From contig NZ_CP009516.1 in the NCBI RefSeq assembly GCF_000970285.1, forward strand, positions 1,777,036 through 1,841,035: DNA of 64,000 nucleotides, given 5' to 3'. This DNA comes from Methanosarcina horonobensis HB-1 = JCM 15518. Its GTDB lineage: Archaea; Halobacteriota; Methanosarcinia; Methanosarcinales; Methanosarcinaceae. Shown here in pieces: positions 44,518-54,763 of the stretch. Numbering within the stretch: position 1 is the first letter of the stretch; the number at the start of each line of letters is the position of its first letter. Below the pieces are notes generated by a model. That model was not told the DNA's origin, searched no databases, and worked only from the letters and a program-made list of their open reading frames with translations. A program made the position numbers and the translations under genes.

Positions 44518-46824
44518 TTACTGCCTAATGTAAGTTCCGCTTATTGGAATTACGAACGCAAAGGTACTTCCCTTATCGGAATTACTTCTGAACCAGACAT
44601 ACCCACCATGCAAATAGACAATCTGCTTAACCAATGAAAGTCCTAGTCCTGTTCCCTGGAATTTTTTGGAGAAAAAATTGTCTACCTGGCTAAATGGTTT
44701 GAAGAGTTTATTCTGATCTTCGAGTTTAATACCTATCCCTGTATCTTCAACTGTTATTTCCACCATATCTCCCTTTTTTCTTGCCCTTATCTTTACAAGA
44801 CCATTTTCATAGGAGAACTTAATAGCGTTATCCACAAGGTTATACATGATCTGAGCAAACCTGGATTCGTCCGCACGGATCCTTTTAAGTTCTCTCTCGA
44901 CATCTACTTCAATTTTAATATTTTTTCGATCTGCAATTGGAGACAGCAGATTTTGTATCATCTTAAGCTTAGCAGCAAGTTCAAAGTCTTTATAATCAAG
45001 CTCGAGTTTTCCGGCTTCGATTTTAGAAAGATCCAAAAGATCATTGATCAAATTAAGGAGATGCTTTCCGCTTCGAGAAATATTTTCTGTAGCTCTTAAT
45101 TGTCTTTCCGTAAGTTTTCCATATGCCTGCTCATACAACATATCAGAAAATCCTATTATTGAGTTAAGTGGGGTTCTCAGTTCGTGGCTCATATTTGCAA
45201 GGAATTCACTCTTGGCACGGTTTGCAACTTCTGCAATTCGTTTTTCTTGCAAAAGTTTTTCTGCTATCTTCTTTTCCGTAATATCTCTAGCAATAATAGA
45301 AATAGCCACAAGTTCTCCATATATGTCAAAAACCGGAGAATAAGTTAATGAAATATTTATGATTGTACCATCCTTTTTTAATCGCAAAGTCTCATAGTGT
45401 TGAATTCTTTCTCCCTGTTTAATCTTTTCAACTAACTGCTTTATTTCTCCTTTAATAATATCCGGTTCAAGTATTGATGTATATTTTCCCAGGACTTCTC
45501 CAGCCAAATAACCATAAGCCTGCTCCGCCCCCTTATTCCAGCTGGTAATAATACCATCAAGAGACTCAGTTGTAATTATATCGTTCGATGATTCTACAAC
45601 ATTCGCTAATCTCTTAATTTTCTCCTCAGCTTTCTTACGTTCTGTAATATCTATGAATGCAGATACTGATCCTCGTAGATTTCCCTGCTCGTCACGTAAG
45701 GGTCTGGCGTTGCCTAATACATGCCGTATACCGCCGTCAGCAGATACAATATCTAGCTCGCAGTCCTTTATCTCTATACCTGCAGCCGCCATCTGCGACG
45801 GCATTTTTTCAGGCGGGATTTCCCTTCCGTCCTTGAATAACTTAAACATCTCTGGCCGCTCTCCTTCAGGAGCTGACTTGGAAAAGTTTGTACCCACAGG
45901 AACCCCTAGCCATTTATAGGAGAGGCGGTTACCAGTTAGCTGACGAACCTGAGGATCGTGCGCTATACATACGGAAACAGGAACGGAATCCAATACTGCT
46001 GCCAGTTCATCCGAACGAGCTCGCTCACGTTTCTCACTCTCAAGCAGCGCATCTACTAGTGTATCGCGTTCAGCCAGCGATTTAGATAGCTTGATATTGC
46101 TGTAACTTAGCTGCGAAATCACGTTAGCAAACGTCATGAGAAATGACATGCCTGTGTTCACAGCCTTCCTACTCAACCGTGGAACTTTTTCAAGCGCTGC
46201 CATATATTCCTTTTCATCGAAGCCGTATTTTCTGGCCTGGGATCGGAAAAGCTTATAGTCAACAGGCTCATCCTCAAAAAAGAACTGCCCTCCGAAGATA
46301 TAGCCGACATGCTAGTCACCCACCATGATGGGAGTTACTACGTCCCACATGTTGTTCTTACATTTATACATTTTAAACTCTCCAGGGGTAATTCCCGAGG
46401 ATAGGTTTATGTTGCTTTCTACGCAGTGCTTGCAGGTTTCGGGATGAACTCTGTGGAATCTGGTGCAGATATCCTGCCACCCTACACCTGCCAGAACACT
46501 CCCTTTGAGATCGTTTAAGCCTATGGGAATATGAGTAAGTTTATAAAAATCATCCATTAAGGGCTGGATAGTTTGGACATCAATAATCTCAGCCAGATCC
46601 AGAAGGTCTATTTTTTGAGAAGGTGAAAGGTCATTTTCTAACTTCAGCCTGACGCACTGCTCATTCCGGCTAGATGCCTCCTCAGCCCTTTTGGACCTGG
46701 TAATATTTCGGTTCGGTACCATATTATCGGCACGCAAGTCTTGATTGATTTCTTCCAGTTCAGCTATCCGTTTTTTCATCTGGATCTTTATTTCATCCCT
46801 ATCCGGAAGATTAAAATGAGTCAT
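44518..46824 (-). CDS. PocR-PAS-PAS histidine kinase with one in-frame UAG
   Basis: A continuous 768-codon frame broken only by TAG at codon 171 (46312-46314). Before it: a coiled coil and the first part of a PocR sensory domain (VGWQDICTRFHRVHPETCKHC, cysteines likely to bind a ligand or metal). After it the PocR domain carries on without shift (HVGYIFGGQFFFEDEPVDY). It is followed by two PAS domains, a HisKA domain (H in FLANMSHELRTPLNSIIGF) and an ATPase domain (DNAIKFSYENGL, VEDTGIGI, GTGLGLSLVKQ). The paralogue at 58168 has lysine at the UAG site. In Methanosarcina UAG may encode pyrrolysine, so it may be a full-length readthrough product; otherwise it is a recent pseudogene. Confidence 0.75.
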
Positions 46825-47394
46825 AATTTCCTCAGTCTTGCTTTAAAGCAGGCATCTAATATTCACATTAAATATATTTTTATCTCGCCCTTTATTGATT
46901 AAATTATCCTGTAAAATAATCTCAAAACCCGTTTATTGAAGACTATTTTAAGTAAAAAATACAGACAATTATATATAAAAAAGCAAAAAAAATTGATCAA
47001 AACTTGTTTGTCTCGGGAAAAGAGAACTTATTTGGTAAATAGTTCTGGTATAAAGTAACACCACTTAAAAGCAAGGTACGTATGATATAATCTTCAGCTC
47101 TCCCAGAGCCTCACATTTTGTTAAAAGCAGCTTCCTTACCTCTTTTTATCCTGAAAATTAGCCAAAAAGTAATTTTTTTGTAAAATCCCGCAGGTGTTAG
47201 GAAACATCTGTTCTGCTTTGTACATAGTATCTTTTTTCAACCAACCATATCCAAACTTAAAATCTGGCGCTTTGACATACTCATGTTAAATTTTTATACC
47301 ATGTTGGAATTTTAGAACAAATATTCAATTCCATGACAATATTTACAACCAAATTGTAACTAACTAACAAAGTAAGACTTCAAAGACAATAAAA
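46825..47394. other. intergenic
   Basis: About 570 bp without a gene. TAAAAGCAGCTTCCTTACCTC at 47117-47137 is the first block of the dispersed repeat family. Confidence 0.4.
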
Positions 47395-47614
47395 GTGACT
47401 ACAAATATAGGAACTAATTCATGGGTAGAAGACGAAGCTGAATTTTCTGTTCAGAACTGAAGAAGAAAACAATGGAGAAATCAATAATTCGAGCAATAGT
47501 AATTCTGAATCTGATAACAAGGGTAAACTAGGTAATACTACCTCTACTCCAGGATTCGGATTATTAGGTGGCCTGACATGTCTGTATGGTGGTTGGAAGC
47601 TCAGGAAGAGGTAA
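47395..47614 (+). pseudogene. C-terminal relic of a PGF-CTERM surface protein
   Basis: Frame one reads NIGTNSWVEDEAEFSVQN and stops at TGA. One base over, the reading goes on EEENNGEINNSSNSN...STPGFGLLGGLTCLYGGWKLRKR. The end is a PGF-CTERM-like archaeosortase signal: PGF, a hydrophobic stretch and a basic tail, preceded by a Ser/Asn-rich linker. The frameshift and missing N terminus show that it is the tail of a lost S-layer-type protein. Confidence 0.6.
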
Positions 47615-47762
47615 TGTAGAGCTTGGATAACTCGACCTCTGGCGCCTGGTAATCTATTACCTACTGAGTTTAATCCAATTTTATGCAATCAATAGTGAGA
47701 TTGTATCTTTTTTTCAGTCCAATATAGTTTCAAAAATGAAAGCTGGATGATAGAAAATGTGA

Positions 47763-47969
47763 TTATCTCTGACTATTGGAAATAATAAAAAGCATGGAAT
47801 TGTTCTAATCTTAGTGTTTTCTTTGTTAATTTTATGCTCTTTAACATTATCCAATTCTTCTCAAGATGATGTTAAACTAGCAATACAGTGTACAGTAAGT
47901 AGGCAACCGGACGATTTTGGTATAATATCCTACTGTAAGAATTCGAACATTGTTCACGTAAAGATGTAA
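47763..47969 (+). pseudogene. small exported protein with stop at codon 2
   Basis: A 68-codon frame (LSLTIGNNKKHGIVLILVFSLLILCS..., then a short Cys-containing domain) looks like a signal peptide plus a mini-protein. The only ATG in frame (47757) is followed immediately by TGA. Either it is dead or it starts at a non-standard codon. Confidence 0.35.
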
Positions 47970-48246
47970 ATTTTCAGGATCTTTTTGATAATTGATTTTG
48001 GATATTTTAGTTCGTTCATTTGTATTTCATCATGAAAATAAATATGCAAAGAAAACATATAAAATTATTCATTTCTTTGCATCTATTTATAGAAAAGTCA
48101 GACTTAGGGGGAAAATAGGAAAAAATGCATAGATTTTCTATATAAATCCTGTGCATCTAAACGAGAGAAAAAGAAGGAAAAAATAATCTCTGGAAATATA
48201 TGGCATATCATAACAAAAAGAAAAGTGCATTAATGGTTAATGCTTT

Positions 48247-48990
48247 GTGGTCACTATGTATGAATCTGATGAATGGGCGAAAACTGGGTCAGAAGCTGCA
48301 AAAGTTGTTACCACTTTAGTAGGAGCGGTAGAAAAGGCAGGAAGTTATTTTGCAAGGTATCTAGACGAACCACTTACACAATTTTCTGGAATAACCACTG
48401 ACGAACTAAAATCAATTCGTCAGCAGCTCCAATTAAAGCACAAAACAAGAGAATTAGACAAAATTATTGAAATCCTCGATCAAAGAGGAATAAAAGTCAC
48501 GAGATCTATTTCTAAAAGACTCTTGATACCAATGTTAGAGCAAGCTACTTTGGAGGAAGAAGATGAGCTAAAAGCTATCTGGTGTAAACTAATAGCAAAT
48601 AGTTTAGATCCAGCTTTTGGTGTGAAAATAAGATATGCTTTTATTGATATTCTTAAGAGCCTAACATCCTTAGATGCTAAAATACTAAAATACATTTATG
48701 ATACCGTAATGATTACAGTTACGCAAGAACAAACAAACATAGCTGAAGTCAATCTCAATGAGTATACAATAAGTATTGATAAAATCATAAAAGATGTTCC
48801 TGCTCCAGATTCAGAAATTAAGTTAAGTCTATATAATTTAAAGAGAGTCCAATGTGTGTGGGATGGGGATTTCATAGATAGAAAATCAGGAATATTACCA
48901 GGTAAAGGAATAGTAGTTAGAGAAAATCGAGATAAAAATTACACACTTACACTATTGGGATCTGCTTTAATAGAGGCGTGTATGAAGTGA
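48247..48990 (+). CDS. Abi-alpha family protein (DUF4393-like)
   Basis: 247 residues from GTG 48247 (an ATG three codons on is possible). It has helical segments in the family order: a GSEAAKVVTTLVGAVEKAGSY start, LKHKTRELDKIIEILDQRGIK, the core LEQATLEEEDELKAIWCKLIAN followed by SLDP, and FIDILKSLTSLDAKILKYI. This matches the abortive-infection alpha family, found in phage-defence settings; the mechanism is not known. It lies in an accessory patch with an IS element and an integrase relic, which fits. Confidence 0.75.
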   Translation: MVTMYESDEWAKTGSEAAKVVTTLVGAVEKAGSYFARYLDEPLTQFSGITTDELKSIRQQLQLKHKTRELDKIIEILDQRGIKVTRSISKRLLIPMLEQATLEEEDELKAIWCKLIANSLDPAFGVKIRYAFIDILKSLTSLDAKILKYIYDTVMITVTQEQTNIAEVNLNEYTISIDKIIKDVPAPDSEIKLSLYNLKRVQCVWDGDFIDRKSGILPGKGIVVRENRDKNYTLTLLGSALIEACMK

Positions 48991-49419
48991 TTCCTTATCG
49001 ATATAACCTTAATTCTAGAAGTAGCTTGTAAAGAGTCTCTTCTATGGAATGCCCTAAAACCTTAATATCCGAAGCTATACCTTTTAAATGTATTTTTTTT
49101 GAGAATATTTTATTTTAATAAATAAGCTATAACTATAGATAAAATTAAAAATATTGTTGAAATTATAATGTCATCTTTCTTTCTTTCCAAAAAGGATGTT
49201 TCAAATTTTATATTTTGAAGAGATATTGGGAACTGTTTTTTTAACTTCTTCTTATTTTTTGAAAGTTGAACATAACGTGTTATAGAACGTGTGATATAGT
49301 AAAAAGTCATGGAAAGAGACAGGAAAAACACAAATATAGAAATGTCATTGTTTATACCTGATTCTGCACTCATTATAATCAATATAATGGGTAAATAAAT
49401 AATACTTATAGTAATGAGC

Positions 49420-49896
49420 CTATCCCAAAACTTCATTTAATCTAATTATTGCTGCTACCATTACAACTCCTAGATATGATTCCTCTTTTATTTCATATCT
49501 TGGAAATACTTTCTTACATGACTCTATCCAGCTAAAGAACCTTTCTACTATACTTTTCTTTTTGTATTCTTTCTGATCTACCTTTATTGGTCTTCCTATC
49601 TTCTTTTTCTTCCGATTTCTTTTATTTACTGATATATTGGACTTTATTCCTCTTTTCCTGTTATATTTTCTAATTTTAGTTGTATCATACATTCCATCAG
49701 CTGTTACTTTTGAAAGCCTGTTAACAGGCCTTCCTACAGGTCTCTTAATTTTGAAATTATTAAGTGTAGGTATATAAAGTGTTGAATCATTCTCATTTGC
49801 GGGAACAACAATTATAGAGAGGGGTAGACCCTGTAAATCTACTAAAACGCTTAATTTTATTCCTTTTACTTTTTTATGACCGTCGTAGCCGATATT
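49420..49896 (-). CDS. IS5/IS427 transposase OrfB (after -1 frameshift)
   Basis: About 158 residues with no start of its own, continuing in the -1 frame: NIGYDGHKKVKGIKLSVLVD, LPLSIIVVPANENDS, a DG segment (VTADGMYDT), and the C-terminal YKKKSIVERFFSWIESCKKV containing the DDE glutamate (E in VERFFSW). Together with OrfA it gives a full DDE transposase. Confidence 0.8.
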   Translation of the reverse strand, partial: NIGYDGHKKVKGIKLSVLVDLQGLPLSIIVVPANENDSTLYIPTLNNFKIKRPVGRPVNRLSKVTADGMYDTTKIRKYNRKRGIKSNISVNKRNRKKKKIGRPIKVDQKEYKKKSIVERFFSWIESCKKVFPRYEIKEESYLGVVMVAAIIRLNEVLG

Positions 49897-50225
49897 CCCC
49901 CTTTTTTAGCCGGAATATCTTTCGTATCAGTAAAACAATGAGAGAGATCTATTTTCTTCAAATCATAACCTTTGTTTAAAAGTTCATTAAAGATTTCCTG
50001 ATAAATTCCATGTTCACAGAGGTAGAGGTGGAATCTATGAACGGTTGATTTAGAACCATAGCGGCGAGGAACATCTTTCCATGTACAACCTGTCATAACA
50101 ACGTACAAAATACCATTCATTAACTTCCTCATATTTGCACGTGGTCTTCCTGTATGTGGTTTCTGAGGAGGAAGATAAGGCTCTATTGATTCCCATAGAA
50201 CGTCATCGATTTCATGGAATGACAT
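49866..50225 (-). CDS. IS5/IS427 transposase OrfA
   Basis: 119 residues, DUF4096-type N-terminal part: IDDVLWESIEPYLPPQKPHTGRP, MNGILYVVMTGCTWKDVPRRYG, STVHRFHLYLCEHGIYQEI. It carries the first part of the DDE nuclease (CFTDTKDIPAKKGG). The frame ends shortly after an A6G5 run at 49897-49907, where a -1 slip would join it to OrfB. Confidence 0.85.
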   Translation of the reverse strand: MSFHEIDDVLWESIEPYLPPQKPHTGRPRANMRKLMNGILYVVMTGCTWKDVPRRYGSKSTVHRFHLYLCEHGIYQEIFNELLNKGYDLKKIDLSHCFTDTKDIPAKKGGISATTVIKK

Positions 50226-50579
50226 AAAGGTAGATTTATAATTTCAACATAATATTACTTTTGGGATAGGCTCAATAAGTGAACTTTTTATTTTTTCAAT
50301 TTCTTTCTGCATGTCATCTTCGGTATCACTCTTATATTTCAAAAGTTGTATAAAATATCGAACTAAACGTATGAAAAGGTGAATAGACGGAACAAAAGAT
50401 AGTAAAAATAATAATATAAAGACGGTGTTCTCAATTATATTTAATATCGAACCAATTATAACTAATATAATAGGTATACAGAGAATACCTATATTGATAA
50501 GTCTATCTTTTACTAATTCAATATTTTCCTGAGACTCCTTTTTGTTTGAAAATATTAAGTTCCATAAATCTAATGTCAT

Positions 50580-50832
50580 TCATTTCAGAATTTCTTAATG
50601 ATGTTTAAATCTTTTGTTTTAAATCCGTTATTTATTAAGAGCGTCTAATACGGAGAGTCCGACAAAATATATTATGTCGTTTTGTGTTCAGATTTGTATA
50701 AAAATATCAATAATTTGTATTATCGTAGACTTCATGTGCCTTTTCTACGCGAAACGAGAATTGAAAAAGCCTTTATTCAATCTTTTTCGATAACTATTTA
50801 AACTAGTTAACAAAAAATAATTGTGAGCCGTT
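50580..50832. other. intergenic with start region of membrane protein
   Basis: AT-rich spacer; no gene. TTTCGATAACTATTTAAACTAG at about 50788-50808 has a TATA-like core that could serve the 50833 gene. Confidence 0.35.
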
Positions 50833-51516
50833 ATGATTCCTTTGAATGGTTTTTGGTCTGATGTTTTATCTGGAACTATTGTTATATTTCTAGGACTAGC
50901 AATAACATACATTGCCTCGTACTTATATAAAATAATTGTTGAAAAAAAACCAGCTAAATTAGAGATTAAATTAGTGGTTTGTGTTATTTTTGTAATCGTA
51001 GTTGCGTTTGCAGGTATCTACGCCTCTATGACTGACAAGCCAGAGGGACCTACAGAGGGATCTACAGGACCTACAGAGGGATCTACAGGACCTACAGAAG
51101 TTAGTTATAATGAATGGAATGGAAAAATAATTCCTGATATAGGAGGAACTTCTAACACAGGAGGAACTTCTGATACAGGAGTTTGTTATTATGATTGGAA
51201 AGGAACAGTTCTAGATAACCTTACTGGTACTTACAATCCAGATTATACTTATTTTATGGTGACTTTATATGTCAAAAACGATGCAAGTCAACCAGTGTCT
51301 ACAAATGCTTGGTATTGGAAACTTGTAGTAGATGGGGTAGAATACTCCCGTGATATGAATTCATTCGGTTCGACATACCAGACACCAGTAGAAATACAAA
51401 ATGGCGGAGAAAAAGAAACTCGGATTATATATTGCCTAAATAGCATACCATCTGAAGCTGAAGTAATATATAAAAGACCCAGTACTCCAATTATGGAAAG
51501 AATAAAGCATTACTGA
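50833..51516 (+). CDS. membrane-anchored protein with DUF4352-like domain
   Basis: 227 residues: two membrane helices (about 10-32 and 45-66), then an outside linker of GPTEGST repeats, GGTSNTGGTSDTG, and a C-terminal beta-sandwich (VTLYVKNDASQPVSTNAWYW, LVVDGVEYSRDMNS, ETRIIYCLNSIPSEAEVIYK). That pattern fits DUF4352/immunoprotective extracellular-type domains. The role is unknown. It lies in the accessory patch next to the integrase relic. Confidence 0.6.
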   Translation: MIPLNGFWSDVLSGTIVIFLGLAITYIASYLYKIIVEKKPAKLEIKLVVCVIFVIVVAFAGIYASMTDKPEGPTEGSTGPTEGSTGPTEVSYNEWNGKIIPDIGGTSNTGGTSDTGVCYYDWKGTVLDNLTGTYNPDYTYFMVTLYVKNDASQPVSTNAWYWKLVVDGVEYSRDMNSFGSTYQTPVEIQNGGEKETRIIYCLNSIPSEAEVIYKRPSTPIMERIKHY

Positions 51517-51678
51517 ATTTGTTTCTGCTCAAAAGAATAAATATTTAAAATTAATCTAGAAGTAAACCTTAAAAACTCTAATTGAAAATTCTACTGAGTG
51601 TATATACTCTAAATAAAAAAAGAAAGAATGAGATGTTTTTTAATTTCCGAAAAAAAGATTCACTCGATAGAATTCCTT

Positions 51679-52690
51679 TCAAGTGAATCTTTTTCCCTTC
51701 TTAATACGTTTTTTTAAATTTTGAATTTCAACCCTTTCAACGGTTGCCTTTGCTGTTTCCCTTGCTAATACTTCATTTTCTGATTTTAATTTAATGAATT
51801 CGGGAGATTCGGAAATATCAATTTCTTTTTGGATCGTAAGGTATGGGATGTAATTTTCATACTTTTCTCGAAGTGCTTTTGGATCAGCACGAAAATAAGC
51901 ATCTCTTGTACTGTCTATCTTATGTCCCATCATAAAATCGGTCGTGAAAATATCACAACCATTAGCAAGCAATGTGGAATTGAAGAATTTCCTTAAATTG
52001 TGTGATCTTACTAAGTTTCTTTCACCATAAGGGCTTGACATTCTTGCTCTTTCATTTAGTTCTCTATATATTTTCTGTATTGTGTGAGTATCAAGTTTTC
52101 TTAATTCTTCTGCTTCTCGAACATTTGTTTTTCGAATTTCGATATATTGTGATGGTACTGCCCTACAGATGAATATATATCCTGTTGCTTTCCCTCTTTT
52201 GTCATATTCTACTCTTTGTTTGAGCAATTGATTTTGTCGATATTGGTCTTTGTTTTCAGATATCCTGTTTCTATATTCTATGTATTTCCAAATTGCTCTT
52301 GAAGCTTCGGGAGTCAGGAAAGTATAAAATTCGTAATCGACTTTTTTCCTAATCAGGTGTAAAGTTGTTATTTCGGTTTCTTCATCGTAACTTTGCTGGC
52401 ATCTCTGTTTTTTAATTGTGGACTTGATTTTTTGTATATCTAGGCAGTATAGGTAACTGAATATTATAAAAAATAAAAAAGCTTCTTACACCTGTCATTC
52501 TGCTTCTTATGGTAAGTGGTGCTATACCAGATTTTTCTAAATCTTCCCTAAACTCCCTTAGCTCATCAAAGATTCTTCTTTCCCTCATTAGCTAGCCGGA
52601 TCTTGGATCTTATATCTTCTTCAGCTTCAATTAATATTTGCTCAGGTGTTTTGTCTAAAAATTCCGTATAGACTCTCATAGCATCAGTAT
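51679..52690 (-). pseudogene. tyrosine recombinase (integrase), decayed
   Basis: The C-terminal part (51679-52227 and its open extension to about 52400) has the tyrosine recombinase motifs H-x2-R in RSHNLRKFF, MGHKID and the nucleophile Y in TRDAYFR. N-terminal pieces are found in other frames (TDAMRVYTEFLDKTPEQIL, FDELREFREDLEKSGIAPLT), interrupted by a frameshift near 52590 and a stop near 52420, and the core between them is partly missing. It is the relic of an integrative element that may have brought in the surrounding accessory genes. Confidence 0.7.
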
Positions 52691-52835
52691 ATACATTTTT
52701 TGTATTTTTTGACGAGCCGGAAAGCTATTTTTTTATAGTTTGGTTGCACACAATCTCATTACGGAGTATTTTACCACCTTCTAACTTTCTAACTTTCTTA
52801 TATTTCAATATAACTCCGAAGGAGTGTATGTATTA

Positions 52836-53230
52836 TTGAATGAAGCTCTGCTCATTGCTCCCTGTGGAATGAACTGTTGCATTTGCATGGCTTACTTGAG
52901 GAAGAGAAATAAATGCCCGGGCTGTAGAACTGATGCTAACAAACCTGTTTCTCGAGTCATATGCAAAATAAAAACATGTGAAATTTTAACAAAAAATAAA
53001 TTAACATTTTGTTTTGAATGCGAAAATTTTCCCTGCAAAAATTTAAAACATCTGGATAAAAGGTACCGTACCAAATACAATATGAGTATGACTGAAAACC
53101 TTGAAAATATTAAAAAACTTGGATAGAAGAATTTCTAAGAAATGAAAAAATAAGATGGACATGCACCGAATGCGGCGGCACAATCTGTGTTCATAAAGGC
53201 AATTGTTATAACTGCGGGAAAAAAATTTGA
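52836..53230 (+). pseudogene. DUF3795 zinc-binding-like protein, frameshifted
   Basis: Starts ALLIAPCGMNCCICMAYLRK and has the cysteine set of DUF3795 (PCGMNC, CPGCR, CKIKTCEI, CFECENFPC). The frame stops at TAG 53124-53126 after IKKLG, but the next frame carries on with EEFLRNEKIRWTCTECGG and CYNCGKKI, the usual end of such proteins. Loss of a single A (GGATAGAA for GGAATAGAA) explains it. Confidence 0.7.
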
Positions 53231-53289
53231 ATTCAAAATTTTACCTATGGAGGTTTGACAAACTCTAATTTATCAAATATTATCTTCCG

Positions 53290-53385
53290 CATCAATTATT
53301 GTCTACATCAATTATTGTCTACATCAATTATTGTCTACATCAATTATTGTCTACATCAATTATTGTCTACATCAATTATTGTCTA
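53290..53385. repeat. 16-bp tandem repeat, six copies
   Basis: CATCAATTATTGTCTA repeated at 53290, 53306, 53322, 53338, 53354 and 53370 without differences. It lies in the spacer between the DUF3795 relic and the ICMT-like gene. No spacers, so not CRISPR. Confidence 0.9.
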
Positions 53386-53494
53386 CATAATTGCCTGCAA
53401 TTCCCTGAACTTCTAATACTTTTGAGGCATTATAAGTAAACTTTTCATACTGGTGCGGGAATATAAGCTATATAAATAAGGGGGACTGCTGGAA

Positions 53495-54127
53495 TTGGCT
53501 TCTTCCAAAGTTACTGCTGTTTTTTCTCTGTTTGCATTTGCGGTTATTCACAGCCTGACTGCGAGCCTGCCCTTCAAACGCCTGGTCATGAGAGTAGCTG
53601 GTCCCAAAGCAGAAACGCTCTATCTGCCGGCATACAGCCTTATTGCAGGGCTGACGATACTGCCGCTTGTCTATCAGCTTTACAAAAACCCGGGGCGGAT
53701 TCTCTACAAAGTACCTTCACCATGGCGCTGGCTCATGGTCGGGGGACAGTTAATTGCCGGAACTCTTTCCCTCATGGCTTTTCGGGACGCCCCACATAGG
53801 TTCAAAATACGCTCCCAGCTCTCCGGCCCGCAGGCTTCCGAAGCAGATTCCCTGAGGATCAAGGGCGTTTACCGGTGGGTAAGGGATCCCTTCCTGCTCT
53901 CGGGGGTGATCATGATCTGGCTCACTCCCTTTATGACCGTCAATCTGCTTATCGTATACATTTTGACTACCATATACTTTTATATGGGGTCTCTTCACTG
54001 GGAGAAAAGGTTGGTGGTACAGTTTGGTGACGAATACAGAGAATACCGGAAACGGGTTAACAGGATAATTCCAGGATTAAGGAGAAGGGTTAAAGAATCT
54101 GATCAATCTCTGGCTAATATAACGTAA
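53495..54127 (+). CDS. ICMT/NnrU-like membrane methyltransferase family
   Basis: 210 residues from TTG 53495 with GGGGGAC 11 bases upstream. Five to six membrane helices and the family C-terminal signature: IKGVYRWVRDPFLLSGVIMIW, then HWEKRLVVQFGDEYREYRKRV. This resembles isoprenylcysteine carboxyl methyltransferases and PEMT-type lipid methyltransferases (R-x-P..H and E-E binding SAM). The substrate cannot be inferred. Confidence 0.75.
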   Translation: MASSKVTAVFSLFAFAVIHSLTASLPFKRLVMRVAGPKAETLYLPAYSLIAGLTILPLVYQLYKNPGRILYKVPSPWRWLMVGGQLIAGTLSLMAFRDAPHRFKIRSQLSGPQASEADSLRIKGVYRWVRDPFLLSGVIMIWLTPFMTVNLLIVYILTTIYFYMGSLHWEKRLVVQFGDEYREYRKRVNRIIPGLRRRVKESDQSLANIT

Positions 54128-54225
54128 ATATAATAATGCTAAATATAATTAAAACCCAATTTAACGTAAACCCCGGAAACACCATAAACCATGTCCGGGC
54201 GAAACCGGCAGGTTGATGAAAGCTC

Positions 54226-54708
54226 ATGATAAAGGCAGGCAGTTCTTTTTTTCACAATGGAAAACGCGGTACTATCGGCGCTGTAATCTCGCTCAAAGGA
54301 GTGCTTTATATGGTTACGGTTTCTCATATCTTTCGGGGTGAAGGAGACCGCCTGACAGTTAATGGAATGAGACTCTTTGTTACGCGAATTTTGAAAGATC
54401 ACAATTTAGCCCTTATAGAGCTTCCTCCTGACAGCGAGGTTGAAATCACGGAATTTGGCAGCCCTGCCGAACTTGAGCTGGCTAAACTTATCAATGACAC
54501 CCGTACTATCCATTATTGCAGGGTAGTTAATTCAGGAGCTTCACTGCTTTTCCTGGGCTTCCAGTGTCATGATATGCCGGAGCCGGGGGACAGCGGCTCT
54601 CCTATCGTGCAGGGAGGGAAGGTAATAGGTCTTATGTCCTCGACAACACTGGATACCTGCATGGGAATGGCGGTTTCATCTAAAATTCTCGGCAGCCTGG
54701 AAGTATAG
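54226..54708 (+). CDS. short trypsin-fold protein
   Basis: 160 residues without a signal peptide. Chymotrypsin-like landmarks: H34 in MVTVSHIF (like the usual TAAHC), D58 in KDHNLALIEL and S123 in PGDSGSPIV. The acid sits two residues earlier than in the usual D-x-ALI, so catalysis is uncertain. It may be an intracellular trypsin-like protease or an inactive sensor. A 98-bp gap separates it from the ICMT-like gene on the same strand. Confidence 0.65.
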   Translation: MIKAGSSFFHNGKRGTIGAVISLKGVLYMVTVSHIFRGEGDRLTVNGMRLFVTRILKDHNLALIELPPDSEVEITEFGSPAELELAKLINDTRTIHYCRVVNSGASLLFLGFQCHDMPEPGDSGSPIVQGGKVIGLMSSTTLDTCMGMAVSSKILGSLEV

Positions 54709-54763
54709 GAATGCTAAGATGCTGAAAATTAATTTCGTTTTCGATTTCACGTCATATTTTATC

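Larger units (their letters stand above)
49416..50273 (-). mobile_element. IS5-family (IS427 group) insertion sequence
   Basis: 858 bp with 15-bp perfect inverted ends (GAGCCTATCCCAAAA / TTTTGGGATAGGCTC) and a 3-bp AAT on both sides. It carries two overlapping transposase frames. Ends starting GAG and the two-frame plan are typical of the IS427 group. Complete and perhaps still active. Confidence 0.88.
49110..50579 (-). pseudogene. four-helix membrane protein gene split by IS5-type insertion
   Basis: The upstream half (50579 to 50274) and the downstream half (49415 to 49110) sit on either side of the IS. Removing the IS and one 3-bp ATT/AAT copy joins them in frame (...SSLI-TISIIYLP...) into about 203 residues. 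Each half has two membrane helices and a charged segment, and they resemble each other (DRLINIGILCIPIILVII and ITISIIYLPIILIIMSA), so the protein is an internal duplication of a 2-TM module. Function unknown. The insertion has created two hybrid open frames ending or beginning in IS sequence. Confidence 0.75.

Noticed and set aside
47419-47688. 89-residue minus-strand gene
   Set aside because: The plus strand here carries the recognisable PGF-CTERM relic.
53290-53385. CRISPR-like direct repeats
   Set aside because: Units are 16 bp and directly abutting with no spacers; simple tandem repeat.
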